Below are positions 8,561 through 16,801 of a stretch of 64,000 nt of DNA, one piece after another (positions within the stretch are counted from its first letter, which is position 1; the number at the start of each line of letters is the position of its first letter). Below the pieces are notes generated by a model, which did no database searches, was not told the DNA's origin, and saw nothing but the letters and a program-made list of their open reading frames with translations. The position numbers were made by a program, and so were the translations under genes. This DNA is from Algoriphagus sediminis (GTDB lineage: Bacteria; Bacteroidota; Bacteroidia; Cytophagales; Cyclobacteriaceae): assembly GCF_030403435.1 (NCBI RefSeq), contig NZ_JAUEPH010000003.1, positions 604,574 to 668,573 of the forward strand, read 5' to 3'.

Positions 8561-10717
8561 CTACCACCTCGGTCTGATACCGGGAGAGTATGGGAAAGTA
8601 AGACTCTCATAATAGTCCAGATCATGCTCAGGCTGCTCCCAGTCCGCAGGTATCTCCATTTTAGAAAATTGTTGAAAGTACAGAAGACAGGCATCTCTCC
8701 ACCATTTAGCCTCTTTCTCCTGAATTTCCAGATGCATCAAAACATGCTCAAAGCGCTCTTCATCCACCATTCCTTGAAGATTTTCCCAATCCTCTTTCAT
8801 ATGGCTCACGATTTCTGCCCCTTCGTAATACTCCCTAACGAGCTGCATCCAGAGCGAATTCCCTGTGCTTAGCTCATGATCCCAGGGGACATGATGAAAC
8901 CAGAGTAAAAATGGCAAAGGACATGTTTCCATATTTTCATATTTCGCCGCTAGCATAGGGTGATACTGTTCCAGTGCATTACTTCCTGTGACCGTTCTGT
9001 CAAAGCCCAATCCTTCAGAATCTGCTTTGTGGTAATATACTGAAGTCCAGTCTGCCCTGGACATTTCACTTACCCATGGACCGGGTCCAAAATGATGTCC
9101 CGGACCCATGATATGATGAAGCCCGATAGGTGTCATATATTTCACACAAGCTTCATATGATCTATCCAATAAACTGCTGACGGTTTGCACTACTTGTTCC
9201 TCGTGGCCAAAAGTGAGTTTTGCCCATTCTTCGAAGATGTCATCTGATTTAGAATTAGGGTTCCAGGCCATTTTTCCATAGGCAAACCAGTCTGCCTGGG
9301 CAAATAGATTTCCCGTCCAGTTTCTAGAAGTTCCTATGTTAGAAACTCCAGCCATTCCCGTCAATTTTTGATTAGTTAGTGAACCGTCTAATACCTTCGC
9401 AACAGTGGAATTTTCTCCAAACTGATAGGTGTCAGTTTGAAGAATTTCTTCATACATATTCGATAGGCCCACCAGATGCGTTCCCTGTCCCAGATATTCT
9501 TTGGTAACCTGAAATTCCATCATCACAGGAGTTTTGCGCATCGCACCAAAAAGTGGATGGATGGGCTCTCTGGGTTGAAAATCTATAGGGCCATTTTTCA
9601 CCTGTACCATTACATTCTCTCTGAACTGACCATCGAGCGCCATGAATTCATCGTAGGCCTGCTTTGCCCGGTCTACGGGCTCTTCTTCACTGTAAACAAA
9701 AGCCCGCCAGATCACCACACCTCCAAAAGGAGCCAGGGCATCTGCGAGTAGATTTGCTCCTTCAGCATGGGTTCTTCCGTATTCCTGAGGCCCGGGTTGG
9801 CCTTCGGAATTTGCTTTCACCAGAAAACCACCGAAATCCGGAATTTTTTCATAAAGCTCGGCAGTTTTTTCTTTCCACCATTGCTGGACTTTCGGGTCCA
9901 TAGGATCAGCAGTTGCCAATTTACCCAGCTCAATAGGCGAGCTAAAACGGGCTGTGAGAAATAGTTTTATCCCATAAGGGCGAAAAACATCAGCCAGGGC
10001 TGCCGCTTTCTCCAGGTAATCTTCCCTGAAAATCAAGGAGTTTGCATTTACATTGGTTACTGCAGTGGCATTGATCCCAATCGAAGCATTTGCACGAGCA
10101 TATTCTATGTATCGCTTATCTATAAATTCGGGTAATTGATGCCAGTTCCAAATAGAAAAACCAGCATAGCCTCTTTCTACCGTTCCGTCTAAGTTATCCC
10201 AATGGTTAAGCATTCTGAGCTTAAGTTTAGGAGCTTGGGAAATCCTGATATCTTCTATTGGTTTTTGTAGCTGAAGATGCCTCAGAAAGTGAAAAACGCC
10301 ATAGAGCACACCGCGCTCATCTGTTCCCAGAATATAGGTTTTACCCTCAAATCCTTCAATGATAAATGCTTCTTCCTTTTTGTTATCCGGGTTTTCATCA
10401 GCGACTGTAGAAAGGAAAGAAAAGTCTTCCCCGATAGAGCCAACGATAATATCAGCTTCTGTCTGGGTGCTTACAGTTTGGGTTTTTTGGGTAAGCAGGC
10501 CATTTAGGCCCTTTAGTAATTCATTTTCGGCTGTTTTAAAGATTTCTCCTTCTCCTAAAAATGCTATTGTCCTTAAGTTAGCCTGGTAATTTTCCAGTAT
10601 TTCAGGATCAGAAATTTGATCATATCTGAGCCAAAGACGATAACCATCATCTGCCTGTAATCGGAGTGCAAGGCATATAAAGAAAACCAGAAATAGGTGC
10701 AGCTTAAAGTTCTTCAT
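8561..10717 (-). CDS. aguA: GH67 alpha-glucuronidase, exported
   Basis: 718 residues from the ATG at 10717, giving signal peptide MKNFKLHLFLVFFICLALRLQA with a likely cut after the Ala. All three GH67 parts are present: N-terminal beta domain, central barrel with MLNHWDNLDGTVERGYAG, GFLVKANSEGQPGPQEYGRTHAEG and VMMEFQVTKEYLGQGTHL, and a helical C-terminal part with GLHHIMGPGHHFGPGPW. Known members remove (4-O-methyl-)glucuronic acid from the end of xylo-oligosaccharides. The signal peptide places it in the periplasm or envelope. It is first in a six-gene operon whose other members modify the released sugar. Confidence 0.93.
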   Translation of the reverse strand: MKNFKLHLFLVFFICLALRLQADDGYRLWLRYDQISDPEILENYQANLRTIAFLGEGEIFKTAENELLKGLNGLLTQKTQTVSTQTEADIIVGSIGEDFSFLSTVADENPDNKKEEAFIIEGFEGKTYILGTDERGVLYGVFHFLRHLQLQKPIEDIRISQAPKLKLRMLNHWDNLDGTVERGYAGFSIWNWHQLPEFIDKRYIEYARANASIGINATAVTNVNANSLIFREDYLEKAAALADVFRPYGIKLFLTARFSSPIELGKLATADPMDPKVQQWWKEKTAELYEKIPDFGGFLVKANSEGQPGPQEYGRTHAEGANLLADALAPFGGVVIWRAFVYSEEEPVDRAKQAYDEFMALDGQFRENVMVQVKNGPIDFQPREPIHPLFGAMRKTPVMMEFQVTKEYLGQGTHLVGLSNMYEEILQTDTYQFGENSTVAKVLDGSLTNQKLTGMAGVSNIGTSRNWTGNLFAQADWFAYGKMAWNPNSKSDDIFEEWAKLTFGHEEQVVQTVSSLLDRSYEACVKYMTPIGLHHIMGPGHHFGPGPWVSEMSRADWTSVYYHKADSEGLGFDRTVTGSNALEQYHPMLAAKYENMETCPLPFLLWFHHVPWDHELSTGNSLWMQLVREYYEGAEIVSHMKEDWENLQGMVDEERFEHVLMHLEIQEKEAKWWRDACLLYFQQFSKMEIPADWEQPEHDLDYYESLTFPYSPGIRPRW

Positions 10718-10787
10718 GCAGGATATTACAAAATCCATTTTGAATTACCGGAAAAAATAAAGGTCTTTAAGGTTGCGTTTAGCGAAA

Positions 10788-10817
10788 GTAAAAAGGGCGT
10801 TTTAACACCCTTTTTAC
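10788..10817 (-). terminator. Rho-independent terminator after the amidohydrolase gene
   Basis: A perfect 10-bp stem (GTAAAAAGGG / CCCTTTTTAC) closes a 10-base loop, giving a U-rich tail on the minus strand. It begins 14 bases after the stop codon of the gene ending at 10831 and lies before the GH67 gene start, so it separates the two units. Confidence 0.85.
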
Positions 10818-10830
10818 TAATCGACCTTTA

Positions 10831-12522
10831 TTATTTTTTGTAAACCTGTACCCCTTCTTTGATGGTTTCTAAAACCATAATGTTTTTTATTTCTTCCTCA
10901 GGAACTTTTAAAGGGTTTTTATCAAGAATAACCAGATCAGCTAATTTACCTACTTCAAGGGTTCCTTTACTGTCTTCTTCAAAATGCTGGTAGGCTGACC
11001 AATCCGTGATGCCTTTCAGTGCCTCATACGCGGTTAGTTTTTCATCAGCACCAATTACTTGTCCTGATCTTGATTTTCTTTCAACAGAAATCCCAACCAT
11101 ACGCATCAAATTTGGTAGAGCCACAGGTGCATCTGTGTGAATGGTGATGCGTAGGCCTTTATTTAATGCAGTTCTCGTCGGACTGATGAAATTTCCCAGG
11201 CTATCGCCAATAATTTGCTTGTGCCAATCCCCCCAGTAAAAAGTATGGAGAGGAAATAGAGAGGCAATTACGTCCAATTCCTTGAACGAATCCAGCTGAT
11301 CTTCGCGGACGTACTGGCCATGAATAAGGACACTTCTCCGATCATTATTTCCAAACTCTTCTGAGGCAGGTTTCATAGTTCGAATCATTTGATCCATAGC
11401 AGCATCCCCATTAGCATGGGTTAAAACCTGCCAGTTATTGCTAAAAGCTTTCTTGTATAATGCCGTAACCACACTGTCATCCGGAATAGCCGGATAACCT
11501 TGGTATCCTTGCTCCGCACCATCTGGTGGAATCAGATAAGGCTCTGTTCGCCAGGCTGTTCTTCCCTGAGGTGATCCATCAAGAGTTATTTTCATTCCAC
11601 CAATACGGTAATGATTGTGGTAATCCTTACTGTTCCATTGAGAATCCATATAACCGTCTACAAACATATAGTCGATATAGCTTACCACATCTAATTTTAA
11701 TTTGCCAGCCTCTGCTTTTTTAACCAGCCCTTCATGATTTTGCATGGTGCGACCATCTTGGGCCGTGGTGTAGCCATAAGACAAGGCCATGTCTTGACCC
11801 TTTTCGAAAAAGCGCTCAGCAGCTTCCTTGGTAGCTGGGGTAAGGGCTTTTAGATAATATGGAATTGCAGCCAATTCCTCCAACACACCATTGGGTTCGT
11901 TGTTTGCTTCTCTGCGGATGATTCCTCCTTCCGGGTCTTCCGTATTTGAATCTATACCTAATTCTTCCAATCCTTTTGAGTTGACCACAGCAAAGTGCCC
12001 AGATATATGAATGATCATGATGGGGAATTCGGTGCTTACTTCATCCAGATCCTGCTTGGTCGGAAAGCGCTTTTCTTCAAGTACCGAATCATCAAATCCA
12101 ATTCCGAAAATCCATCCTGTAAGGGCTCTATTTTCAGGTGTATTCCACTCTTTTAATATGTTGATGAGAGTTGGGATATCCTTGGCCCCTGCATCCGGAG
12201 GTGGTAAGATTTGGGCACCAATGGCCTGAGATGAAAAATTGTCAAAGTGCGCGTGCCCATCAATAAATCCCGGAAGTAGAGTTCTTCCATTAAGATCTAT
12301 TTTTTTGGCTTGTCTGTACTTTTTTTCAGCTTCTTCCTTGGTACCTACAAAGGCAATTTTTCCTTCTTCTACCACCAAAGCTTCAGCATATTGAGGACTG
12401 TCCCCTCGCATGGTAATAATATCACCATTCAAATAAACCGCTTGATTAGAGGGAGTGGTTTGAATGTTACAAGCAACTACTATCAAGCATATCACTGCAA
12501 TAATTAAAATCTTAATTTTCAT
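10831..12522 (-). CDS. YtcJ-type metal-dependent amidohydrolase, lipoprotein
   Basis: 563 residues with lipoprotein signal MKIKILIIAVICLIVVAC. It has the amidohydrolase 3 pattern of the YtcJ/NfdA group: GRTLLPGFIDGHAHFDN (metal HxH), a lid region, LTHANGDAAMDQMI, SVLIHGQYV, TIHTDAPVALP (catalytic Asp) and C-terminal KLADLVILDKNPLKV. The natural substrate of this group is generally unknown; some remove formyl or acyl groups from amides. A decayed paralogue with about 90 percent residue identity by eye lies at 21387-22147 in the island, and a truncated cassette-type site lies just upstream. Both suggest this gene once belonged to the same mobile pool. Confidence 0.88.
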   Translation of the reverse strand: MKIKILIIAVICLIVVACNIQTTPSNQAVYLNGDIITMRGDSPQYAEALVVEEGKIAFVGTKEEAEKKYRQAKKIDLNGRTLLPGFIDGHAHFDNFSSQAIGAQILPPPDAGAKDIPTLINILKEWNTPENRALTGWIFGIGFDDSVLEEKRFPTKQDLDEVSTEFPIMIIHISGHFAVVNSKGLEELGIDSNTEDPEGGIIRREANNEPNGVLEELAAIPYYLKALTPATKEAAERFFEKGQDMALSYGYTTAQDGRTMQNHEGLVKKAEAGKLKLDVVSYIDYMFVDGYMDSQWNSKDYHNHYRIGGMKITLDGSPQGRTAWRTEPYLIPPDGAEQGYQGYPAIPDDSVVTALYKKAFSNNWQVLTHANGDAAMDQMIRTMKPASEEFGNNDRRSVLIHGQYVREDQLDSFKELDVIASLFPLHTFYWGDWHKQIIGDSLGNFISPTRTALNKGLRITIHTDAPVALPNLMRMVGISVERKSRSGQVIGADEKLTAYEALKGITDWSAYQHFEEDSKGTLEVGKLADLVILDKNPLKVPEEEIKNIMVLETIKEGVQVYKK

Positions 12523-12552
12523 AGCATTGAGAAATAATTTTGGCCAAAATTT

Positions 12553-12645
12553 AGGCTATGAGTAGTCGCCTAGCAAAGCACTTAATTTACTAAATATACC
12601 CCAATCTGAAAACTCTTGAGACTTTTCGGAAGCAGGTGAGGCCTT
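12553..12645. repeat. Truncated relic of a cassette-type palindrome
   Basis: The sequence from GGCTATGAGTAGT onward aligns base by base with the intact site at 19213-19341, sharing the arm GGCTATGAGTAGT, the middle GCACTTAATTT, and CTGAAAA...TTTTC...GAAG-AGGTG. The right arm that should close the palindrome is missing. It lies between the amidohydrolase start at 12522 and the barrel gene; nothing else was recognised in this 300-base gap except likely promoters for the two divergent genes. Confidence 0.65.
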
Positions 12646-12822
12646 GTCTGCTGAGAAGCAGATTGAACTTGTGTTTTATTTTAACGGCCACCGACAATCA
12701 TCCCCCTCGTTCCTTTGTAAAAAATGCATTCTCTTTTCTAAACGATAATGGTATTGTTGGGTTAATAATAGGACTCCAACCGCAATCTTAAGGATACTGC
12801 CACCTTGTTTTACTCCATTCAA

Positions 12823-14190
12823 ATGAGACATATACCACTATTATTGATTCTTTTAATCTTTGCCATTAATCTTCCTGGAATAAGTCAAACATTGATTGAT
12901 ACTGCGAATCCTCCCAATAAACTTCGAGTATTTGTCGATGGTTGTGACCGCAGAGATGGGGGCTGTGATATGGATTTTATCAGAACGGAAATTACCGCTG
13001 TTGATTTCTACAGGGATAATCAAGAGGCAGACGTTTTTGTGCTCATTAATGATAACAGGTCCGGTGGAGGTGGTAGACAATATCAATTGATTTTTATAGG
13101 CCAACAAAACCTCCATGCAGGAAGAACCGACACTCTTTATGTCAATAACAGACAGACGGATACAGACTTTGAGATACGGGAAAAACTTACCCGTTTTATC
13201 AAATTAGGTTTGGCTCCATATGTGGCGAAAACCCAAGCAGGAGAGGGCGTGATTATCGACATGAAAGCTAACTCTGGTGTTCTTGAAAATACCGAACAGG
13301 AGATCGTTGATCCCTGGAACTTCTGGGTTTTCAATCTGGGGAGTGATGCAAACATTGAATTAGAGGAATTAAGCAGGGACGTTAATTTTGGTGCAGACTT
13401 TAATGTGAACCGGATTACAGATGATTGGAAAATCAGCATATCCGGAAGAATAAATGAAAGGTTTAGAACCACGGTTCAAAAAGAACCAAGAGTTGATGAA
13501 AATGGCGATCCGATTCTTGATGAAAATGGCAATCCAATTATCGATGAAGTCGAGAGTGATTTTGATGTGTCAGAGTTTGGTTTTGGTCACCAGCTGGTAA
13601 AGTCCATTTCACCCCAATGGTCTTATGGATATGATCTTGATGGTCGTCAGAACACTCGGTTTAATTATCAGTTTCAGGTCAGCTTCAGGCCTGCCATAGA
13701 GTATAATTTTTTCCCAGAATCAGAGCAGAACTCTAGGTTTCTGAGAGTGAATTATGGGGTGGAAGTAAGGAATAATAGATATGTGGAAGAAACTATCTAT
13801 GGAGCAACCGAGGAGACCAGAGCTCTACAAAGTTTGAGAGTGAGTTTGGGATTAACACAACGTTGGGGTAACCTGCAAGTTGGATATCGCCTGAGAAGTT
13901 ATCTCGATGATTTTAGCTTTTGGACCACAGGATTAAATATTAGCGCAGAAGTCCGTGTAACAGGAAATTTTTCGTTTTTTGTTAGGGCAGAAGGTAACTA
14001 CGTGAAGGACCAGATTTATCTGGCATCAGGAGATTTCACCGAACAGGATATTTTGAGTGGGAGAGTGACTCTTCCCTCGGCCTATACCATCGATACCAGA
14101 TTTGGGCTTAATTACCGCTTTGGTTCCAATCTGAATAACTTCGTGAATCAACGATTCTTTGGAAGAGCCAATTTCGTCGGAAACGATTGA
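12823..14190 (+). CDS. Outer-membrane beta-barrel protein of unknown function
   Basis: 455 residues from the ATG at 12823; a TTG six codons upstream is less likely. Signal peptide MRHIPLLLILLIFAINLPGISQ. Residues ~30-170 form an exported globular part with a Cys-rich VDGCDRRDGGCDMDF patch. After it come many alternating aromatic strands such as RFNYQFQVSFRPAIEYNFF and LRSYLDDFSFWTTGL, and the protein ends in strand GRANFVGND, as for a barrel. A near-perfect tandem acidic repeat, DENGDPIL DENGNPII, lies in a loop and could bind calcium. I do not recognise the family or ligand. It converges on the gnd-tail relic, 38 bases away. Confidence 0.75.
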   Translation: MRHIPLLLILLIFAINLPGISQTLIDTANPPNKLRVFVDGCDRRDGGCDMDFIRTEITAVDFYRDNQEADVFVLINDNRSGGGGRQYQLIFIGQQNLHAGRTDTLYVNNRQTDTDFEIREKLTRFIKLGLAPYVAKTQAGEGVIIDMKANSGVLENTEQEIVDPWNFWVFNLGSDANIELEELSRDVNFGADFNVNRITDDWKISISGRINERFRTTVQKEPRVDENGDPILDENGNPIIDEVESDFDVSEFGFGHQLVKSISPQWSYGYDLDGRQNTRFNYQFQVSFRPAIEYNFFPESEQNSRFLRVNYGVEVRNNRYVEETIYGATEETRALQSLRVSLGLTQRWGNLQVGYRLRSYLDDFSFWTTGLNISAEVRVTGNFSFFVRAEGNYVKDQIYLASGDFTEQDILSGRVTLPSAYTIDTRFGLNYRFGSNLNNFVNQRFFGRANFVGND

Positions 14191-14228
14191 TGTTAATTTA
14201 AAGGTGCCAAAAAGATAGGGTATACCCT

Positions 14229-14331
14229 TTCACACTCCGTATCAAAAAATTCCTTCTCTATCCAATCTCACAGGAATGAAAACTAAATTGGTCAAGCTGC
14301 GCCAGAATCAGGTTGAGTCGAAGTAGCCTGC
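14229..14331 (-). pseudogene. gnd: Decayed copy of the gnd 3' end (left edge of the island)
   Basis: This stretch aligns over about 100 bases with 34208-34311, the last codons of the intact gnd, in the same orientation. Roughly three quarters of bases match by eye, with small gaps. Shared blocks include CACTCCGTAT, TCCAATCTC, GAATCA and AGCCTG or its counterpart. Internal stops and frameshifts show it is not functional. It looks like the original gnd tail displaced when a 20-kb element entered there. It is the strongest evidence for the left boundary of the island. Confidence 0.82.
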
Positions 14332-14355
14332 TATTTTATTCAGCTTTAATTCTAG

Positions 14356-15225
14356 CTACTTTTTCCTTCCCAAAGGAAGTAGCATTGGAACTCTTCTTTT
14401 GTAGTCTTGGAATGCCTCGGGCCTTTTTTTCATCATTTGCTTTTCTTTCATGGGGATAGAAGCAAATACGAACATGGCCAGCATCCCTACCGGGCCTAAA
14501 GCTGTGTACCATGGCGCTCCATATCCAAATCCCATAAACATCAAACCAAACCAAAAAAGGATTTCACCCAGGTAGTTTGGGTTTCGCATATGTGCCCAAA
14601 GGCCGCTTTGGAGTAAATCCTCTTTCTTTGGATTGGGTCGTTTTCGAAATCGAATCAATTCGCGATCTGCAAAAAGCTCAAGCAAGGTTCCAATTATTCC
14701 AAGGGCAAAGCCTAACCAAAACAATCCACTTGATTCGAGTTCCCCCAATTCATATACCCAGAATAAGCCGAGTATACTCGCGAAAACGATTAAGGTGGGA
14801 TATAAATGAATCGCAGAGAAATTGATTGGCTGGAAATACTGTTTGAATTGATGTCTGAAATTCACGTAGCGAAAGTCCTCATGGTGCCATCCCGGCCAAC
14901 CAATTCCCCAATTGAAGGTCAATCTCCAGGACCAGAAAGAAACGACGAAGGCCGCTGACCAATGGTAGATCGTCCAATCTTGACCTCCGAATGCATGATA
15001 CCAGGCAAGGATAAAATAGAAAGGAATCACACTCCAGTAGGCATCATACATGCTACTGTTCTTCTTGAATAGGGAGAAGATGAAAGTCACCACTGTCATG
15101 GCTAAGTCCGCATAAAAAAAGCGGGCTATGCTACTTTCTCCCTCGAAGTATTCAAAAGTAAACCAGCCACAGGCTGCAATTATGAGATAGTAAAAGCCTA
15201 CTTCAATAAGTGCTTTTGCCTTCAT
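14356..15225 (-). CDS. DUF1295-family integral membrane protein (steroid-reductase-like fold)
   Basis: 289 residues with about six or seven hydrophobic segments. The C-terminal RNPNYLGEILFWFG and ERELI-type helix before it (ADRELIRFRKRPNPK) match the DUF1295/isoprenylcysteine methyltransferase-like and 5-alpha-reductase superfamily, which act on lipid or isoprenoid substrates with SAM or NADPH. The motif SWRLTFNWGIGWPGWHHEDFRY is a loop typical of the family (Trp/His-rich). The true substrate is unknown. The start overlaps the end of the metallo-hydrolase gene by 4 bases, so the two are an operon. Confidence 0.85.
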   Translation of the reverse strand: MKAKALIEVGFYYLIIAACGWFTFEYFEGESSIARFFYADLAMTVVTFIFSLFKKNSSMYDAYWSVIPFYFILAWYHAFGGQDWTIYHWSAAFVVSFWSWRLTFNWGIGWPGWHHEDFRYVNFRHQFKQYFQPINFSAIHLYPTLIVFASILGLFWVYELGELESSGLFWLGFALGIIGTLLELFADRELIRFRKRPNPKKEDLLQSGLWAHMRNPNYLGEILFWFGLMFMGFGYGAPWYTALGPVGMLAMFVFASIPMKEKQMMKKRPEAFQDYKRRVPMLLPLGRKK

Positions 15226-15995
15226 GAGAGAGTGATTTGATTATAATGATTCAGGTTTTGATAGCGATCTGCCAGCCAAGAAATTTGGCGTAGTTCTTTT
15301 TCAGATTTTGCCCAGGTGATTTTAGCGAATTTGGAAACTAGTCCGGTGGCATGCTTGTCCTCATCGTGTGTAGCGAATACATGCTTTGGCTTCAGGATGT
15401 CCACCAGTTCTTTTACATTCTCTATTCCTGGGGAGACAGTTCCTCCAAGAAGAGCAGGCAACCGGTATTCATTAAACGGAGTAATTAAAACTTCACAGCC
15501 TGGCCCTTTTTTCATAAATGAGATCTGTTCGGTGTTTGGGTGAAAACCATGGGTTGCCAGAAAAACTCGTTCTCCCTCGGACTCCAGCATAAAGGCATCG
15601 TAAATGGGATCAATTTTTCTGGAGGTAGGCAAAAAAGTGAATGTGGTTCCCAAAAATTCAAGCTCAGGCTCCGCTTTACTCATCCCAACTATTTCCGCTT
15701 CAGGCAAAATCTTTTTTAATGCCTTCTGGATGCTTGAAGGTGCAATGACCTTCTGGGGCTGTAGTTTTTTTAGGGTTTCCTTATGGAAGTGATCAGGGTA
15801 TTTCTGTGTGATTAGGACTGCATCAAATTCAGGTACATCCTGAAAAGAAAGGGGCTTAGTTCTATGCCATTGGGTGTTGAACCAAGAGAAAAAATCCACC
15901 TCAGTTCCTTCCAGCCAGGGATCGATCAATAGTCTTAATTCATTGATTTGCAAAAACCATGAATTATCAAGATTGAGTCTTTGGATTTTGATCAT
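15222..15995 (-). CDS. MBL-fold hydrolase, ITQxxxDHxH subgroup
   Basis: 257 residues. The fold is shown by RLLIDPWLEG, VLITQKYPDHFHKETL, VFLATHGFHPN and VFATHDEDKH. The usual HxHxDH zinc motif reads QKYPDH, so the first two histidines are replaced while Asp-His is kept; this matches a recognised ITQ-type branch of the family rather than simple decay. Its substrate is unknown. It is transcribed with the DUF1295 gene, suggesting joint lipid-related metabolism. The gap 15996-16237 on its 5' side holds no convincing gene. Confidence 0.82.
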   Translation of the reverse strand: MIKIQRLNLDNSWFLQINELRLLIDPWLEGTEVDFFSWFNTQWHRTKPLSFQDVPEFDAVLITQKYPDHFHKETLKKLQPQKVIAPSSIQKALKKILPEAEIVGMSKAEPELEFLGTTFTFLPTSRKIDPIYDAFMLESEGERVFLATHGFHPNTEQISFMKKGPGCEVLITPFNEYRLPALLGGTVSPGIENVKELVDILKPKHVFATHDEDKHATGLVSKFAKITWAKSEKELRQISWLADRYQNLNHYNQITLS

Positions 15996-16237
15996 ATAAA
16001 AAACTAAGGCCTGGAAGACTTTGGTTTCACTAGATAATCAGAATCTGGATGATAGGCAATGGAATTATATGGGTTTCCTTGTCTTATTCTTCCAAGAAAA
16101 TCAAAATAACCAACAAACCGTCTTGCCTGACGAGGGCAGGCCAGAAAGAAGACAATCAAGTTTATTCACCGAAGGCAGGTCAAAAACAATCCCCTCTATA
16201 GGCTAGTGAGCTCTACAAAAAAATACTAGTAAATGAA

Positions 16238-16687
16238 CTATTGATTATTCATGGAAGCCTTTGTTGCCGCCAGTTTTTCCTTGTATTTATTCATTAAAGC
16301 ATTCGCAAAAGCCGTTTTATCATTCCTTAACAACTCCATTGCTTCTCCATTAACAATGGTTGGATGGATATCCCTTAGGTTGCCATCACTCCAAGATGCA
16401 AGCTCTACCAATATGGGAGCTAACGCCAAGCCCTTATCGGTTAAAAGATAAAGGTTGGTCTTTTTATTTTCTGGACGTTTTGTTTTGATGATGATTCCCA
16501 CCTCCTCAAGAAGTTTGAGTTTAGAAGCAAGAATATTGGTAGCAATAGCTTCTTCGCTTTCCGTAAAGTCTTTGAAAGTTTCCTTGCCTTCAATGAGCAT
16601 TTGCTTAACGATAACCAGTATCCACTTGTCGCCCAGAACATCTAAGGCTGAGGTAAACGGGCAATTACATCTGAAGTCTTGTGGCAT
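16238..16687 (-). CDS. HxlR-family winged-helix regulator
   Basis: 149 residues. The family core is complete: CPFTSALDVLGDKWILVIVKQM, ILASKLKLLEEVGII and YLLTDKGLALAPILVELASWSD. HxlR regulators bind as dimers to palindromic operators and often respond to reactive aldehydes, quinones or thiol stress through a cysteine near the N-terminus; here Cys7 and Cys9 are candidates. It is divergent from the SnoaL-like gene with 114 bases between starts, which hold three similar 17-mers, so it probably controls itself and that gene. Confidence 0.9.
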   Translation of the reverse strand: MPQDFRCNCPFTSALDVLGDKWILVIVKQMLIEGKETFKDFTESEEAIATNILASKLKLLEEVGIIIKTKRPENKKTNLYLLTDKGLALAPILVELASWSDGNLRDIHPTIVNGEAMELLRNDKTAFANALMNKYKEKLAATKASMNNQ

Positions 16688-16710
16688 ATGTTAATACAGG
16701 ATTAAATATT

Positions 16711-16786
16711 ACTTGCAAAATGAAATTAATTTAAAATGACTTGCATTTTGAAAGTTATTTGATAATATTGCTTGCAAAACAAAAGT
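16711..16786. promoter_or_regulatory. Three 17-base operator-like boxes between the HxlR and SnoaL-like genes
   Basis: ACTTGCAAAATGAAATT (16711), ACTTGCATTTTGAAAGT (16739) and GCTTGCAAAACAAAAGT (16770) share the pattern RCTTGCA-n6-AAAKT, with starts 28 and 31 bases apart, near three helical turns. The middle box has ACTT...AAGT ends. Location and half-palindromy fit a regulator bound at several sites. Assignment to the HxlR protein is inferred from position. Confidence 0.6.
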
Positions 16787-16801
16787 AAAAAATTTTTCCA
16801 A

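Noticed and set aside
15222..15995. A damaged metallo-beta-lactamase because the HxHxDH motif is changed
   Set aside because: The ITQxxxDHxH version is a known branch of the MBL fold and the rest of the protein is intact.
16117..16140. Hairpin-like GCCTG / CAGGC words in the 16.0-16.2 kb gap as another cassette site
   Set aside because: It lacks the AACGG and TTGTTG ends and does not lie at a cassette boundary.
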